Shown: positions 1 to 5,793 of the stretch, one piece after another
Layout: the number at the start of each line of letters is the position of its first letter
Numbering within the stretch: the stretch's first letter is position 1
DNA from: Lysinibacillus sp. JNUCC-52
GTDB lineage: Bacteria; Bacillota; Bacilli; Bacillales_A; Planococcaceae
DNA length: 64,000 nt
Direction: 5' to 3'
Assembly (NCBI RefSeq): GCF_015999545.1
Contig: NZ_CP065546.1
Coordinates: 4,062,001-4,126,000 of the forward strand
Notes under the pieces: model-generated
Database searches by the model: none
Told to the model about the DNA's origin: nothing
The model's input: only the letters and a program-made list of their open reading frames with translations
Program-made: the position numbers and the translations under genes

Positions 1-164
1 ACATTCTTTCAATTTTAGATAACTGGCGTAAAGAGCTTGGTGTAAAAACATATGCAGATTGGCAGGTGAAAATAGATGCAAAAATCGGGCGACAGAATGG
101 CAGCAGTAATGGAGGAGCTACAAGCACGAAGCCAACTGTATTCGGAAACTACTGTAGCGATTGA
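1..164 (+). CDS. DnaD-like phage replication protein, C-terminal end (partial)
   Basis: The reading frame is open from the window edge and ends with TGA at 162-164, giving the last 53 residues of a protein that begins outside the window. The segment ILDNWRKELGVKT followed by a polar, Gly/Ser/Thr-rich tail resembles the end of the DnaD domain of phage replication initiation proteins, where a helix with a conserved Trp precedes a flexible tail. Such proteins help load the replicative helicase on phage origins. It overlaps the next gene, a DnaC-like loader, by 89 bases, the usual pairing in phages of Gram-positive bacteria. Family assignment rests on this short segment and the neighbour only. 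Confidence 0.6.
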   Translation, partial: ILSILDNWRKELGVKTYADWQVKIDAKIGRQNGSSNGGATSTKPTVFGNYCSD

Positions 165-918
165 AGAACCCAACTACAACTGTCCAAAGTGTAAAGATAC
201 TGGCAGTTACTTAATCCGTAAAAAGAATGGTTACTATATTCTAGGTGTGGAAGTTGAGCAAGATTATTATGTCGTCTGTGAATGCAGCAGGATACTCAAG
301 ATTAACAAACTTATTAAATCTAGCGCAATTACAAAAGCGTTTCAGAAAATGAGCCTTAAAAACTTCTCGACGGATAATGTTCATCCCAAAGTAGTTGAAA
401 TGAAAAGTAAGGCAAAACAGTATTACGCAGCCTTTGAAGAAATTAGAGGTTTCAGACAGAACAGCATCATGCTGATCGGACAACCTGGTTGTGGCAAGAC
501 ACATTTATTAACCGCCATATCTAATTACCTGATGCATACAAAGCAAGTACCTGTTCTGTACTTTCCATACAAAGATGGTTTAAACAATATCGCAGTTAAC
601 AACTTTGAACGTAAAAACGAAATTATGGATCGGATGAAAGAAGTGGATGTACTGTTTATTGACGATTTATTTAAGCCAATTGGTGGGAAAGTTAATGTCA
701 AGTCGTGGCAAACGGAAATCATCTTCGAAGTGGTCAACTCTCGCTATTTGAGCAACAAACCTTTATTAATATCTAGCGAATTGTCTCTTGATGACATGCT
801 TTATATCGATGAAGCGTTAACTAGTCGACTGTTTGAAATGTCTCAAGATTTCATAGTTACTATTGAAAAAGACAAGAAAGCGAACTATCGATTGCGCAAG
901 ATATTTGAAAAAAGATAG
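76..918 (+). CDS. DnaC/IstB-type AAA+ helicase loader (phage)
   Basis: A 280-residue AAA+ ATPase that would load the host replicative helicase for phage DNA replication. Cys36/Cys39 and Cys68/Cys70 form a likely zinc-binding module before the ATPase domain. The Walker A motif is GQPGCGKTH (135-143) and the Walker B motif is LFIDD (193-197); TSRL near residue 251 fits the sensor region. The ATG at 76 has AGGTGA at 64-69 upstream; ATGs at 97 and 109 are alternatives. It lies inside the end of the DnaD-like gene, a compact phage arrangement. No truncation is seen. The function follows from the family; the partner helicase is inferred. Confidence 0.85.
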   Translation: MQKSGDRMAAVMEELQARSQLYSETTVAIEEPNYNCPKCKDTGSYLIRKKNGYYILGVEVEQDYYVVCECSRILKINKLIKSSAITKAFQKMSLKNFSTDNVHPKVVEMKSKAKQYYAAFEEIRGFRQNSIMLIGQPGCGKTHLLTAISNYLMHTKQVPVLYFPYKDGLNNIAVNNFERKNEIMDRMKEVDVLFIDDLFKPIGGKVNVKSWQTEIIFEVVNSRYLSNKPLLISSELSLDDMLYIDEALTSRLFEMSQDFIVTIEKDKKANYRLRKIFEKR

Positions 919-1038
919 AGAGACGCACATCCCCAAAATGAGGGGAAATGGATGACGAAAAGACAGAGATATGGATATGAAACATTTAGGAACTGAGTAT
1001 TAACAGTTAGTTATTAATGGGATATAGGAGGTAGCAGC

Positions 1039-1266
1039 TTGAATCCAATATTTTTAGGTTTTGGAGTAAAACCTTACGCAGTCATCATATGGCGCAATGG
1101 GGATGAGAATAAGTCGAAAACAATTTGCTTTGACGAGCGTGAATTACAAGTAGCATTAGCAATGCATGTTAATCCCAATGGCTTCTATCATCGATATGAG
1201 CCAAAAATTTACTACTCTGCACAAAGAGAGAATAAGATTGCACTTAGGAGGGAAAATCTATGTTAA
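1039..1266 (+). CDS. Small hypothetical phage protein
   Basis: A 75-residue protein starting at TTG 1039 with a strong AGGAGGT at 1026-1032. It contains a FGVKPYAVIIWRNGDE segment that suggests a small beta-rich fold, but I do not recognise the family. It overlaps the next gene by 7 bases, so the two are probably co-translated. Position between the helicase loader and the late regulator fits the small accessory proteins at the end of phage early operons. About 120 bases upstream hold a CCCC/GGGG hairpin and no larger gene. Confidence 0.6.
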   Translation: MNPIFLGFGVKPYAVIIWRNGDENKSKTICFDERELQVALAMHVNPNGFYHRYEPKIYYSAQRENKIALRRENLC

Positions 1267-1673
1267 AAGAGAGAGTATTAGTTCTTACACCAGATGTTTT
1301 AGATTCAATGATTACAGACTACCACTGGATGGTTAACGCCATCAAAGAAATGCGAGCTGAAATGGTGATAGGGGCAAAGACAGCACAATATGGTATTGAG
1401 GCTTCATTACCAAAGGCGGCAGGCGGGATAGGTGACCCAATTATGCAAGAGGCTATTAGACGTTCGAAAAATAATAAACGTGTTGCAGATTACGAGAAAA
1501 AGATATTGGCGGTTCAGAAACTTCTAGAAAAGGTTACAGGCGAAAGGGAGGTGCAAGTCTTAAACTGGATGTTAGATGGAAAATCGAAGCGTTGGATAGC
1601 AAAGAAAATGGAAGTGAGTCACACACAAATACAAAATATTAAAGAAAATATATTAATCAAAATGTTAGCTTAA
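1260..1673 (+). CDS. Late-operon transcription regulator, ArpU/RinA-like
   Basis: A 137-residue, mostly helical basic protein. The C-terminal third (about 100-135) reads as a sigma region 4-like helix-turn-helix: WMLDGKSKRWIAKKMEVSHTQIQNIKENI. Proteins of this size and layout, with a central coiled helix (KVTGEREVQVLNW) before the HTH, act as activators of the packaging and structural operon in phages of Gram-positive bacteria (ArpU, RinA and related families). It is the last gene before a strong terminator and is followed, after a non-coding stretch, by tail genes, which is the expected place. A good AGGAGG lies near 1246. The exact family is inferred; the HTH is clear. Confidence 0.7.
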   Translation: MLKERVLVLTPDVLDSMITDYHWMVNAIKEMRAEMVIGAKTAQYGIEASLPKAAGGIGDPIMQEAIRRSKNNKRVADYEKKILAVQKLLEKVTGEREVQVLNWMLDGKSKRWIAKKMEVSHTQIQNIKENILIKMLA

Positions 1674-1703
1674 ATAGGATCCCTGATATATTGAGGAATT
1701 CTC

Positions 1704-1755
1704 AGACTGTAGACAAACTCGAAGTTTTTTTCCAATTTGTCTACAGTCTTTTTTT
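1704..1755 (+). terminator. Strong rho-independent terminator after the phage early/regulator genes
   Basis: AGACTGTAGACAAA (1704-1717) pairs perfectly with its complement at 1736-1749, a 14-bp stem with an 18-base loop, followed by a T run to 1755. It closes the operon ending at 1673. Confidence 0.9.
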
Positions 1756-1779
1756 ATTTAAAATTAATTTAGATGATGA

Positions 1780-1900
1780 CTACTGTCGTTGATTCCTGCT
1801 ACGGACGGTCGCAATCGGCGAGCACATCGTACCCTCGCTAACGCGCGGTCTGTTGCATCTTACGTTCTGTGATGTTCCCACAGGTTACGATTGCTAGCAG
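1780..1900. repeat. Possible degenerate copy of a dispersed intergenic repeat
   Basis: GC-richer than its surroundings. It shares short blocks with the better-defined repeat at 51332-51426: GCTAACGCGC against GCTTAAACGCGC, and CTTACGTTCTG against CTTACGTTCCG. The similarity is patchy, so this is tentative. Confidence 0.25.
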
Positions 1901-2117
1901 TCTACTATACCTAAATTAGTCTATTAAGGCAGAAATATTCCATACTTGCCAGAGTTGCCATACTTTAAACATTATGTGAGTTAGAAATAATAATGTAAAC
2001 TAGGATACAGGCAGGTTGGTTAGGTAAGGTTTGAAAATAGGGAGAGACAACAAATAATCACTTCCAAAGTTAATGCGAACAACCTAATTCAAATCATAAT
2101 AATATTTTAATTAATCG

Positions 2118-2144
2118 GTCGTAGGTAATCTACGACTTTTTATT
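2118..2144 (+). terminator. Rho-independent terminator upstream of tail operon
   Basis: GTCGTAG (2118-2124), loop GTAAT, CTACGAC (2130-2136), then TTTTTATT. It lies 200 bases before the first tail gene and may insulate the late operon from upstream transcripts. Confidence 0.75.
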
Positions 2145-2344
2145 ATGTCTTATTTCGTCTTTTTCAAACTTGTAGACGTTAAAGAATAAGTTTTCAACCC
2201 ATGCCATTAAACTATATTTGGGAAGGGAGGGGTAGATCTATCAAAAGAAAGTTGATTGATTAGGATGAGGAGGTGCTATCTGATAAAGAATGAGTTCTCT
2301 ATGTATCGAACGAAGACGTGGTTTTGAAGGAAGGTGTTTGCTTA

Positions 2345-2740
2345 ATGGCATTTGAATTTAAGGAAGTAAAGCAATTAGCAGAAAACTTAAAGGAACTCAC
2401 TATTACAACTGGGAAGATACACAAAAAAGTGGCTGAGAGAGTTGCCAAAATAGCCATTAAGAAAGTGAAAATGCTCACACCTGTAGATAATAAAGCGTTT
2501 CGTGATAATTGGAAATACCATATTGTTAAAGAGGGTAATAATTTTATAATTATTATTTATAATCAGTTAGAAAATCCGCTTTTTGTTGAGAAAAGGCATA
2601 ATGTAATTACAGGACGAACAGTAGGTTTTGTAAATGGACAATTTATACTTAAACTCACGGAACAAGAAATGGAACATCTTATACCTCAAATGTGGGAACA
2701 CGAAATCGAGAAGGAATGGAGGCGTAAAATGGGTGGTTAA
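2345..2740 (+). CDS. HK97 gp10-like / XkdI-like tail completion protein
   Basis: A 131-residue protein with the HK97 gp10 family layout: an N-terminal helix (EVKQLAENLKEL), an amphipathic helix ending TPVD.KAFRDNWKYHIV, a beta strand pair, and the late VNGQFILKLTEQEMEH segment. These proteins sit between head and tail or help tail assembly; in PBSX this is XkdI. The ATG at 2345 is preferred to an upstream GTG (2318) because AAGGAAGGTG at 2326-2335 is correctly spaced from it. The gene overlaps the next one by 8 bases. It is the first structural gene after the gap, and the gene that normally precedes it (XkdH/connector) is missing. Confidence 0.7.
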   Translation: MAFEFKEVKQLAENLKELTITTGKIHKKVAERVAKIAIKKVKMLTPVDNKAFRDNWKYHIVKEGNNFIIIIYNQLENPLFVEKRHNVITGRTVGFVNGQFILKLTEQEMEHLIPQMWEHEIEKEWRRKMGG

Positions 2741-3200
2741 TGTAACAGATAGTATTAAAACGCTAGCAATCATGCAATTACGATCTTTGTATCCTGATAA
2801 CAATCAATATCAAATCTATAATAAACTAGTGAAGCAAGGCATAACAGTACCTGCTTTTTTAGTCCGAATCATTAACGTGCATCAAGAGCGAGGTATGAAG
2901 AATCAAGCTATTCGCACCTATTCATTTAGCATTGTCTATTTCCCATCTACAGATAATATAGACGATGAATGCTTAAATGTACTGGAAGTTATTCAAAATA
3001 ACTTTAAATACCTTGCAGATAGGTTCCATGTACATGAAATAGGCGGCGAGATAGTTGACGAAACATTAGTGATTAATTTTCAAGTGAAAGCGAGACTATA
3101 CGACATTCAAGAAGAAACGAGAATGAAAACATTGGAGGGCGTTGAATTTGACACAAATAATGACAGACAAACAGAAAACAGTGAAGCAGCCAGGGAATAA
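2733..3200 (+). CDS. XkdJ-like tail terminator protein
   Basis: A 155-residue protein with a mixed alpha/beta pattern: N-terminal helix (TDSIKTLAIMQLRSLYP), then a strand-rich half (RTYSFSIVYFPSTDN) and a final strand pair (GEIVDETLVINFQVKARLYD). Position between the gp10-like and sheath genes and the size match XkdJ of PBSX, related to tail terminator proteins that cap the tail tube. GTG 2733 is chosen because GGAGGC at 2718-2723 precedes it and it overlaps the upstream stop; a longer in-frame start lies inside the previous gene without a ribosome site. Function is inferred from position and family. Confidence 0.65.
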   Translation: MVNVTDSIKTLAIMQLRSLYPDNNQYQIYNKLVKQGITVPAFLVRIINVHQERGMKNQAIRTYSFSIVYFPSTDNIDDECLNVLEVIQNNFKYLADRFHVHEIGGEIVDETLVINFQVKARLYDIQEETRMKTLEGVEFDTNNDRQTENSEAARE

Positions 3201-3351
3201 AAAATTCTCTAAGGCTGCTTTTTTAGATAGTACTCAATCTTCAAAAGAGCGTTTGGAGTATGAAGTTGTGCTACAAGAAGGAGTAACTTATACAAAAATG
3301 GAAGCTGACAAGCTAGTAGCAGAGTGGAAGAAGAAAGGAGTGAATGCATAA
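3148..3351 (+). CDS. Small hypothetical phage tail-cluster protein
   Basis: A 67-residue, lysine-rich, helical protein of unknown role. TTG 3148 is favoured because GGAGGG at 3134-3139 is 8 bases upstream; TTG 3142 would leave only 2 bases. Its C-terminal part (YTKMEADKLVAEWKKKG) resembles the small proteins found between the XkdJ-like gene and the sheath gene in PBSX-type clusters. Its stop overlaps the sheath start (TAATG), which indicates translational coupling. Confidence 0.6.
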   Translation: MTQIMTDKQKTVKQPGNKKFSKAAFLDSTQSSKERLEYEVVLQEGVTYTKMEADKLVAEWKKKGVNA

Positions 3352-4646
3352 TGGGTGGTATTTGGGAAACACAAAATAAAGTACGTCCGGATGCTTATAT
3401 TAATTTTGAAACAAATAATTTAAATACAATGGGGCTTGAATCGAATGGTGCTCTCGTCGTGCCTATGACACTAAATTGGGGTGAAGTTGGTAAGTTTATT
3501 AAACTCTCTACAACTACACAGTTTAGAAATTTATTCGGTAAATCGCTAGGTGATATTTTACCCCTGCGAGAAGCTTTTAAGGCTACTGGTAATGTGTATT
3601 TATATAACCTAAATGGTGTAGGTGAGAAAGCAAAAGCGACAGTTGAGGGATTAACGGCTTCTGCGAAGTTCGGTGGAACGGATGGAAATAAGATTCACAT
3701 TCTGACAACGACAGGATTAGATGGAACTACAACAGTAAAAACCTATTTTGATGCTCTTCAAGTTGACTTGCAGAAGGTGACTGCTTACGAAGATTTAAAA
3801 TCAAATGATTATGTAGTGTTTGATGGGGCATTACCAACAGGAGATGCTACTTTGACTTTAGCTGGTGGAACAACAGTAGCTGCTACAAACGACTCTATAT
3901 CAGAGTTCGCATCTGCATTGGATACTTTGAATTTTAAGGTAGTAGCATATGGGACTGATGACAATACAATAAAAGCGCTACTTGCTTTAAAGGCAAAAGA
4001 ACTGCGAGAACAAGCAGGTAAACGTGTTACATTCGTTACGAATAATTATAATGCTGCAGACCATGAAAGCACAGTATCAATTAAAAACGGAGTCACACTT
4101 GATGGTGGGGAAATCTTAAGTGCAAATGAGGCGGTGTACTGGTTCGGTGCAGCATTTGCAGCGGCCACTGTAGGTTCATTAACATATGCAAAATACCCTG
4201 GAGCAATAGAAGCGGAAGCGATGGCAAATGATGAAATTATTAAAGCATTACAAGACGGCCATATTGTCTATTCTTTCAGTGATGATGAAGTAGTAGTAGA
4301 GCAGGATATTAATTCATTCCATTCATTTACACCGACTAAAAACCAAGATTTCCGTAAAGGAAAAATCGATCGAGGAATGACTATTCTCGAAAATAACACA
4401 CGCCACATTTTCCGAAAATACTTCATCGGTAAAGTGAACAATAATGAAGATGGAAGAGATTTGTTTAAGAAACAATTAATGAAAACAGTGCTTGATCCAT
4501 ATGTACGGTTAGGTGTTATTAATCCATATCTTCCAGAAGATATTACTGTTGAGCAAGGTGATGAAAAAGATGCCGTATTGGCTGTGATCGGTATCAAGTT
4601 TATCGATGCAATGGAAAAATTATATATGCGCGTTGAGTGTAAATAA
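3351..4646 (+). CDS. Contractile tail sheath protein (XkdK-like)
   Basis: A 431-residue phage tail sheath protein. The start MGGIWETQNKVRPDAYINFE is typical of sheath proteins of the Gram-positive PBSX type, where the N-terminal arm links neighbouring subunits. The middle holds the variable outer domain (TLTLAGGTTVAATNDSI), and the C-terminal half has the conserved segments FSDDEVVVEQDINSFHSFTP, RKGKIDRGMTILENNTR and the closing strand in KFIDAMEKLYMRVEC. ATG 3351 with AAAGGAG ten bases upstream is preferred to an earlier in-frame start. Its presence shows a contractile (myovirus or R-type) rather than a flexible tail. It is followed by the tube gene, as expected. Confidence 0.9.
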   Translation: MGGIWETQNKVRPDAYINFETNNLNTMGLESNGALVVPMTLNWGEVGKFIKLSTTTQFRNLFGKSLGDILPLREAFKATGNVYLYNLNGVGEKAKATVEGLTASAKFGGTDGNKIHILTTTGLDGTTTVKTYFDALQVDLQKVTAYEDLKSNDYVVFDGALPTGDATLTLAGGTTVAATNDSISEFASALDTLNFKVVAYGTDDNTIKALLALKAKELREQAGKRVTFVTNNYNAADHESTVSIKNGVTLDGGEILSANEAVYWFGAAFAAATVGSLTYAKYPGAIEAEAMANDEIIKALQDGHIVYSFSDDEVVVEQDINSFHSFTPTKNQDFRKGKIDRGMTILENNTRHIFRKYFIGKVNNNEDGRDLFKKQLMKTVLDPYVRLGVINPYLPEDITVEQGDEKDAVLAVIGIKFIDAMEKLYMRVECK

Positions 4647-4662
4647 AAGGGGGAAAAACTAA

Positions 4663-5130
4663 ATGGCAGCAAACGTAATGCAAACAAAAGACGCTATGTC
4701 CTCTCGTGAGGGCTTGGTATTTATTAATATTGAAGGTCAAACATATGAATTTGCAGAAATTCTTAAATTTAAAGCGGAAGTAGAATACAACAAAGTAGAA
4801 GTAAAACGTTTAAATGCTCGTATGGAAGGTTCTAAAATTGTAGGAGCAAAAGGTGTTGGTGAAATGACGATGTATTACCATCGCCCAGAGGTTCGAGCGA
4901 TGGCCATGAACTATTTACGTTCAGGTAAATCACCAATGTTTGATGCGACAATTGTTAATGCGGATATTACTAGTGCAGCTGGTAAACAAACCGTCGATGT
5001 CCGAAATATCGTGCCAGATAAAACGCTATTAGCAATGCTTGATGCAGATAGTGCAGACACATTAAAAGACGAATTTTCATTCACATTTGACGATTTTGAA
5101 ATCTTAAACCAATTTAGCGTTATCCAATAA
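4663..5130 (+). CDS. Tail tube protein (XkdM-like)
   Basis: A 155-residue inner tail tube protein. It opens MAANVMQTKDAMSSREGLVFINIEGQ, then KAEVEYNKVEVKRLNARMEGSKIVGAKGVGEMTMYYHRPEV, the pattern of the PBSX XkdM family, and ends with the DEFSFTFDDFEILNQF strand. The protein would polymerise as hexameric rings inside the sheath. Length is normal for the family. A purine-rich ribosome site (AAGGGGG) precedes the ATG. Sheath, tube and chaperone follow each other without gaps, the standard order of contractile tails. Confidence 0.88.
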   Translation: MAANVMQTKDAMSSREGLVFINIEGQTYEFAEILKFKAEVEYNKVEVKRLNARMEGSKIVGAKGVGEMTMYYHRPEVRAMAMNYLRSGKSPMFDATIVNADITSAAGKQTVDVRNIVPDKTLLAMLDADSADTLKDEFSFTFDDFEILNQFSVIQ

Positions 5131-5144
5131 GGAGGAAACTATAA

Positions 5145-5546
5145 ATGAGTAACTTTAAAGCATTCATGAAAGAAAATGTAATGGCGGTAGAACCTATTGA
5201 GTTATCCCTACAACGTTTTGCTGAGCCTATTAAATTACGACCTGTTCCATCTGAAGAAGCAGATGTAATTAATGATAGATGTTTTAAAAATGTAGCTGGC
5301 AAAAGAGGACGCCAAGAACGAGTATTTGATCCAGTAGCATACAACCGTAGATTAAACGTAGCAGCTATCGTATACCCGGACCTTAATAATACAGAATTAC
5401 AGCAATCCTATGGCGTAAAAGGTGCAGAGGCGTTATATGGAAGAATGTTTCTGGCAGGTGAAACATCGCTGATTTCTGAAAAAGTATCCGAAATTAGCGG
5501 AAGTGATATTACTCTCGAAGATGAAGTAGAAGAAGTAAAAAACTAA
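5145..5546 (+). CDS. Tail assembly chaperone, zero-frame product (XkdN-like)
   Basis: The 133-residue zero-frame form of the tail assembly chaperone, equivalent to gpG of lambda or XkdN of PBSX. It begins MSNFKAFMKENV with a good AAGGAGG. The body (EEADVINDRCFKNVAGKRGRQ and PDLNNTELQQSYGVKGAEALY) matches the family, and the acidic end DITLEDEVEEVKN runs into the stop at 5544-5546. The last codons contain a canonical slippery heptamer, so a minority of ribosomes should make the longer form annotated separately. The chaperone keeps the tape measure soluble until the tube forms around it. Confidence 0.85.
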   Translation: MSNFKAFMKENVMAVEPIELSLQRFAEPIKLRPVPSEEADVINDRCFKNVAGKRGRQERVFDPVAYNRRLNVAAIVYPDLNNTELQQSYGVKGAEALYGRMFLAGETSLISEKVSEISGSDITLEDEVEEVKN

Positions 5547-5719
5547 TACAAGGCAGTGACGATGAGCGTGACGGACTAGCATTTTATGCACATGTTGCGC
5601 TTCATCGATTCAATATACTGCCTAACTTGTTTTTAAATATGGATCGCAAAGAGCGCGCATTCATTATCGCAAGTTTGGATATTGAGCTTGAAAAAGAGGC
5701 AGAGGCTTCGAAAAAGTAA
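5145..5719 (+). CDS. Tail assembly chaperone, -1 frameshift fusion product
   Basis: At 5537-5543 the zero frame reads GTA AAA AAC TAA, so the heptamer A_AAA_AAC is in the correct phase for -1 slippage, with the stop codon directly after it. Slippage adds 58 codons (LIQGSDDERDGLAFYAHVAL up to EAEASKK) and stops at 5717-5719, giving 191 residues. The added part has no start codon or ribosome site of its own and looks like coding sequence. This is the gpG/gpGT arrangement typical of tail genes just before the tape measure gene. Frameshift efficiency cannot be judged from sequence. Confidence 0.85.
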
Positions 5720-5736
5720 TAATATAATAATTTTAT

Positions 5737-5770
5737 AAAAAAGGCATGCCTTGTAGGGTATGTCTTTTTT
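5737..5770 (+). terminator. Hairpin between chaperone and tape measure genes
   Basis: AAAAAAGGCATGCC (5737-5750) pairs with GGGTATGTCTTTTTT (5756-5770) through 14 bp including two G-U pairs, ending in a T run. It may reduce transcription into the tape measure gene, setting a low dose, or stabilise the upstream mRNA. Confidence 0.6.
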
Positions 5771-5793
5771 AGCCCTAAAATGAGGTGAGTGTT

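Larger units (their letters stand above)
1756..2344 (+). other. Non-coding stretch where phage packaging and head genes would be expected
   Basis: No supportable gene. From left to right it holds a GC-richer, structured stretch at about 1780-1900, a second terminator at 2118-2144, and ribosome-binding-like purine blocks at about 2222-2233 and 2268-2274. After the second block, CTG at 2280 opens a 15-codon frame (IKNEFSMYRTKTWF) that stops at 2327 just before the next gene; it could be the vestige of a head-completion gene or the start of a lost reading frame. In PBSX-like phages this gap normally contains terminase, portal, scaffold/protease, capsid and connector genes. Confidence 0.6.

Noticed and set aside
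1039-1673. Terminase small subunit
   Set aside because: The 1260-1673 protein has a sigma region 4-like HTH at its C-terminus and no large terminase follows; a late regulator fits better.
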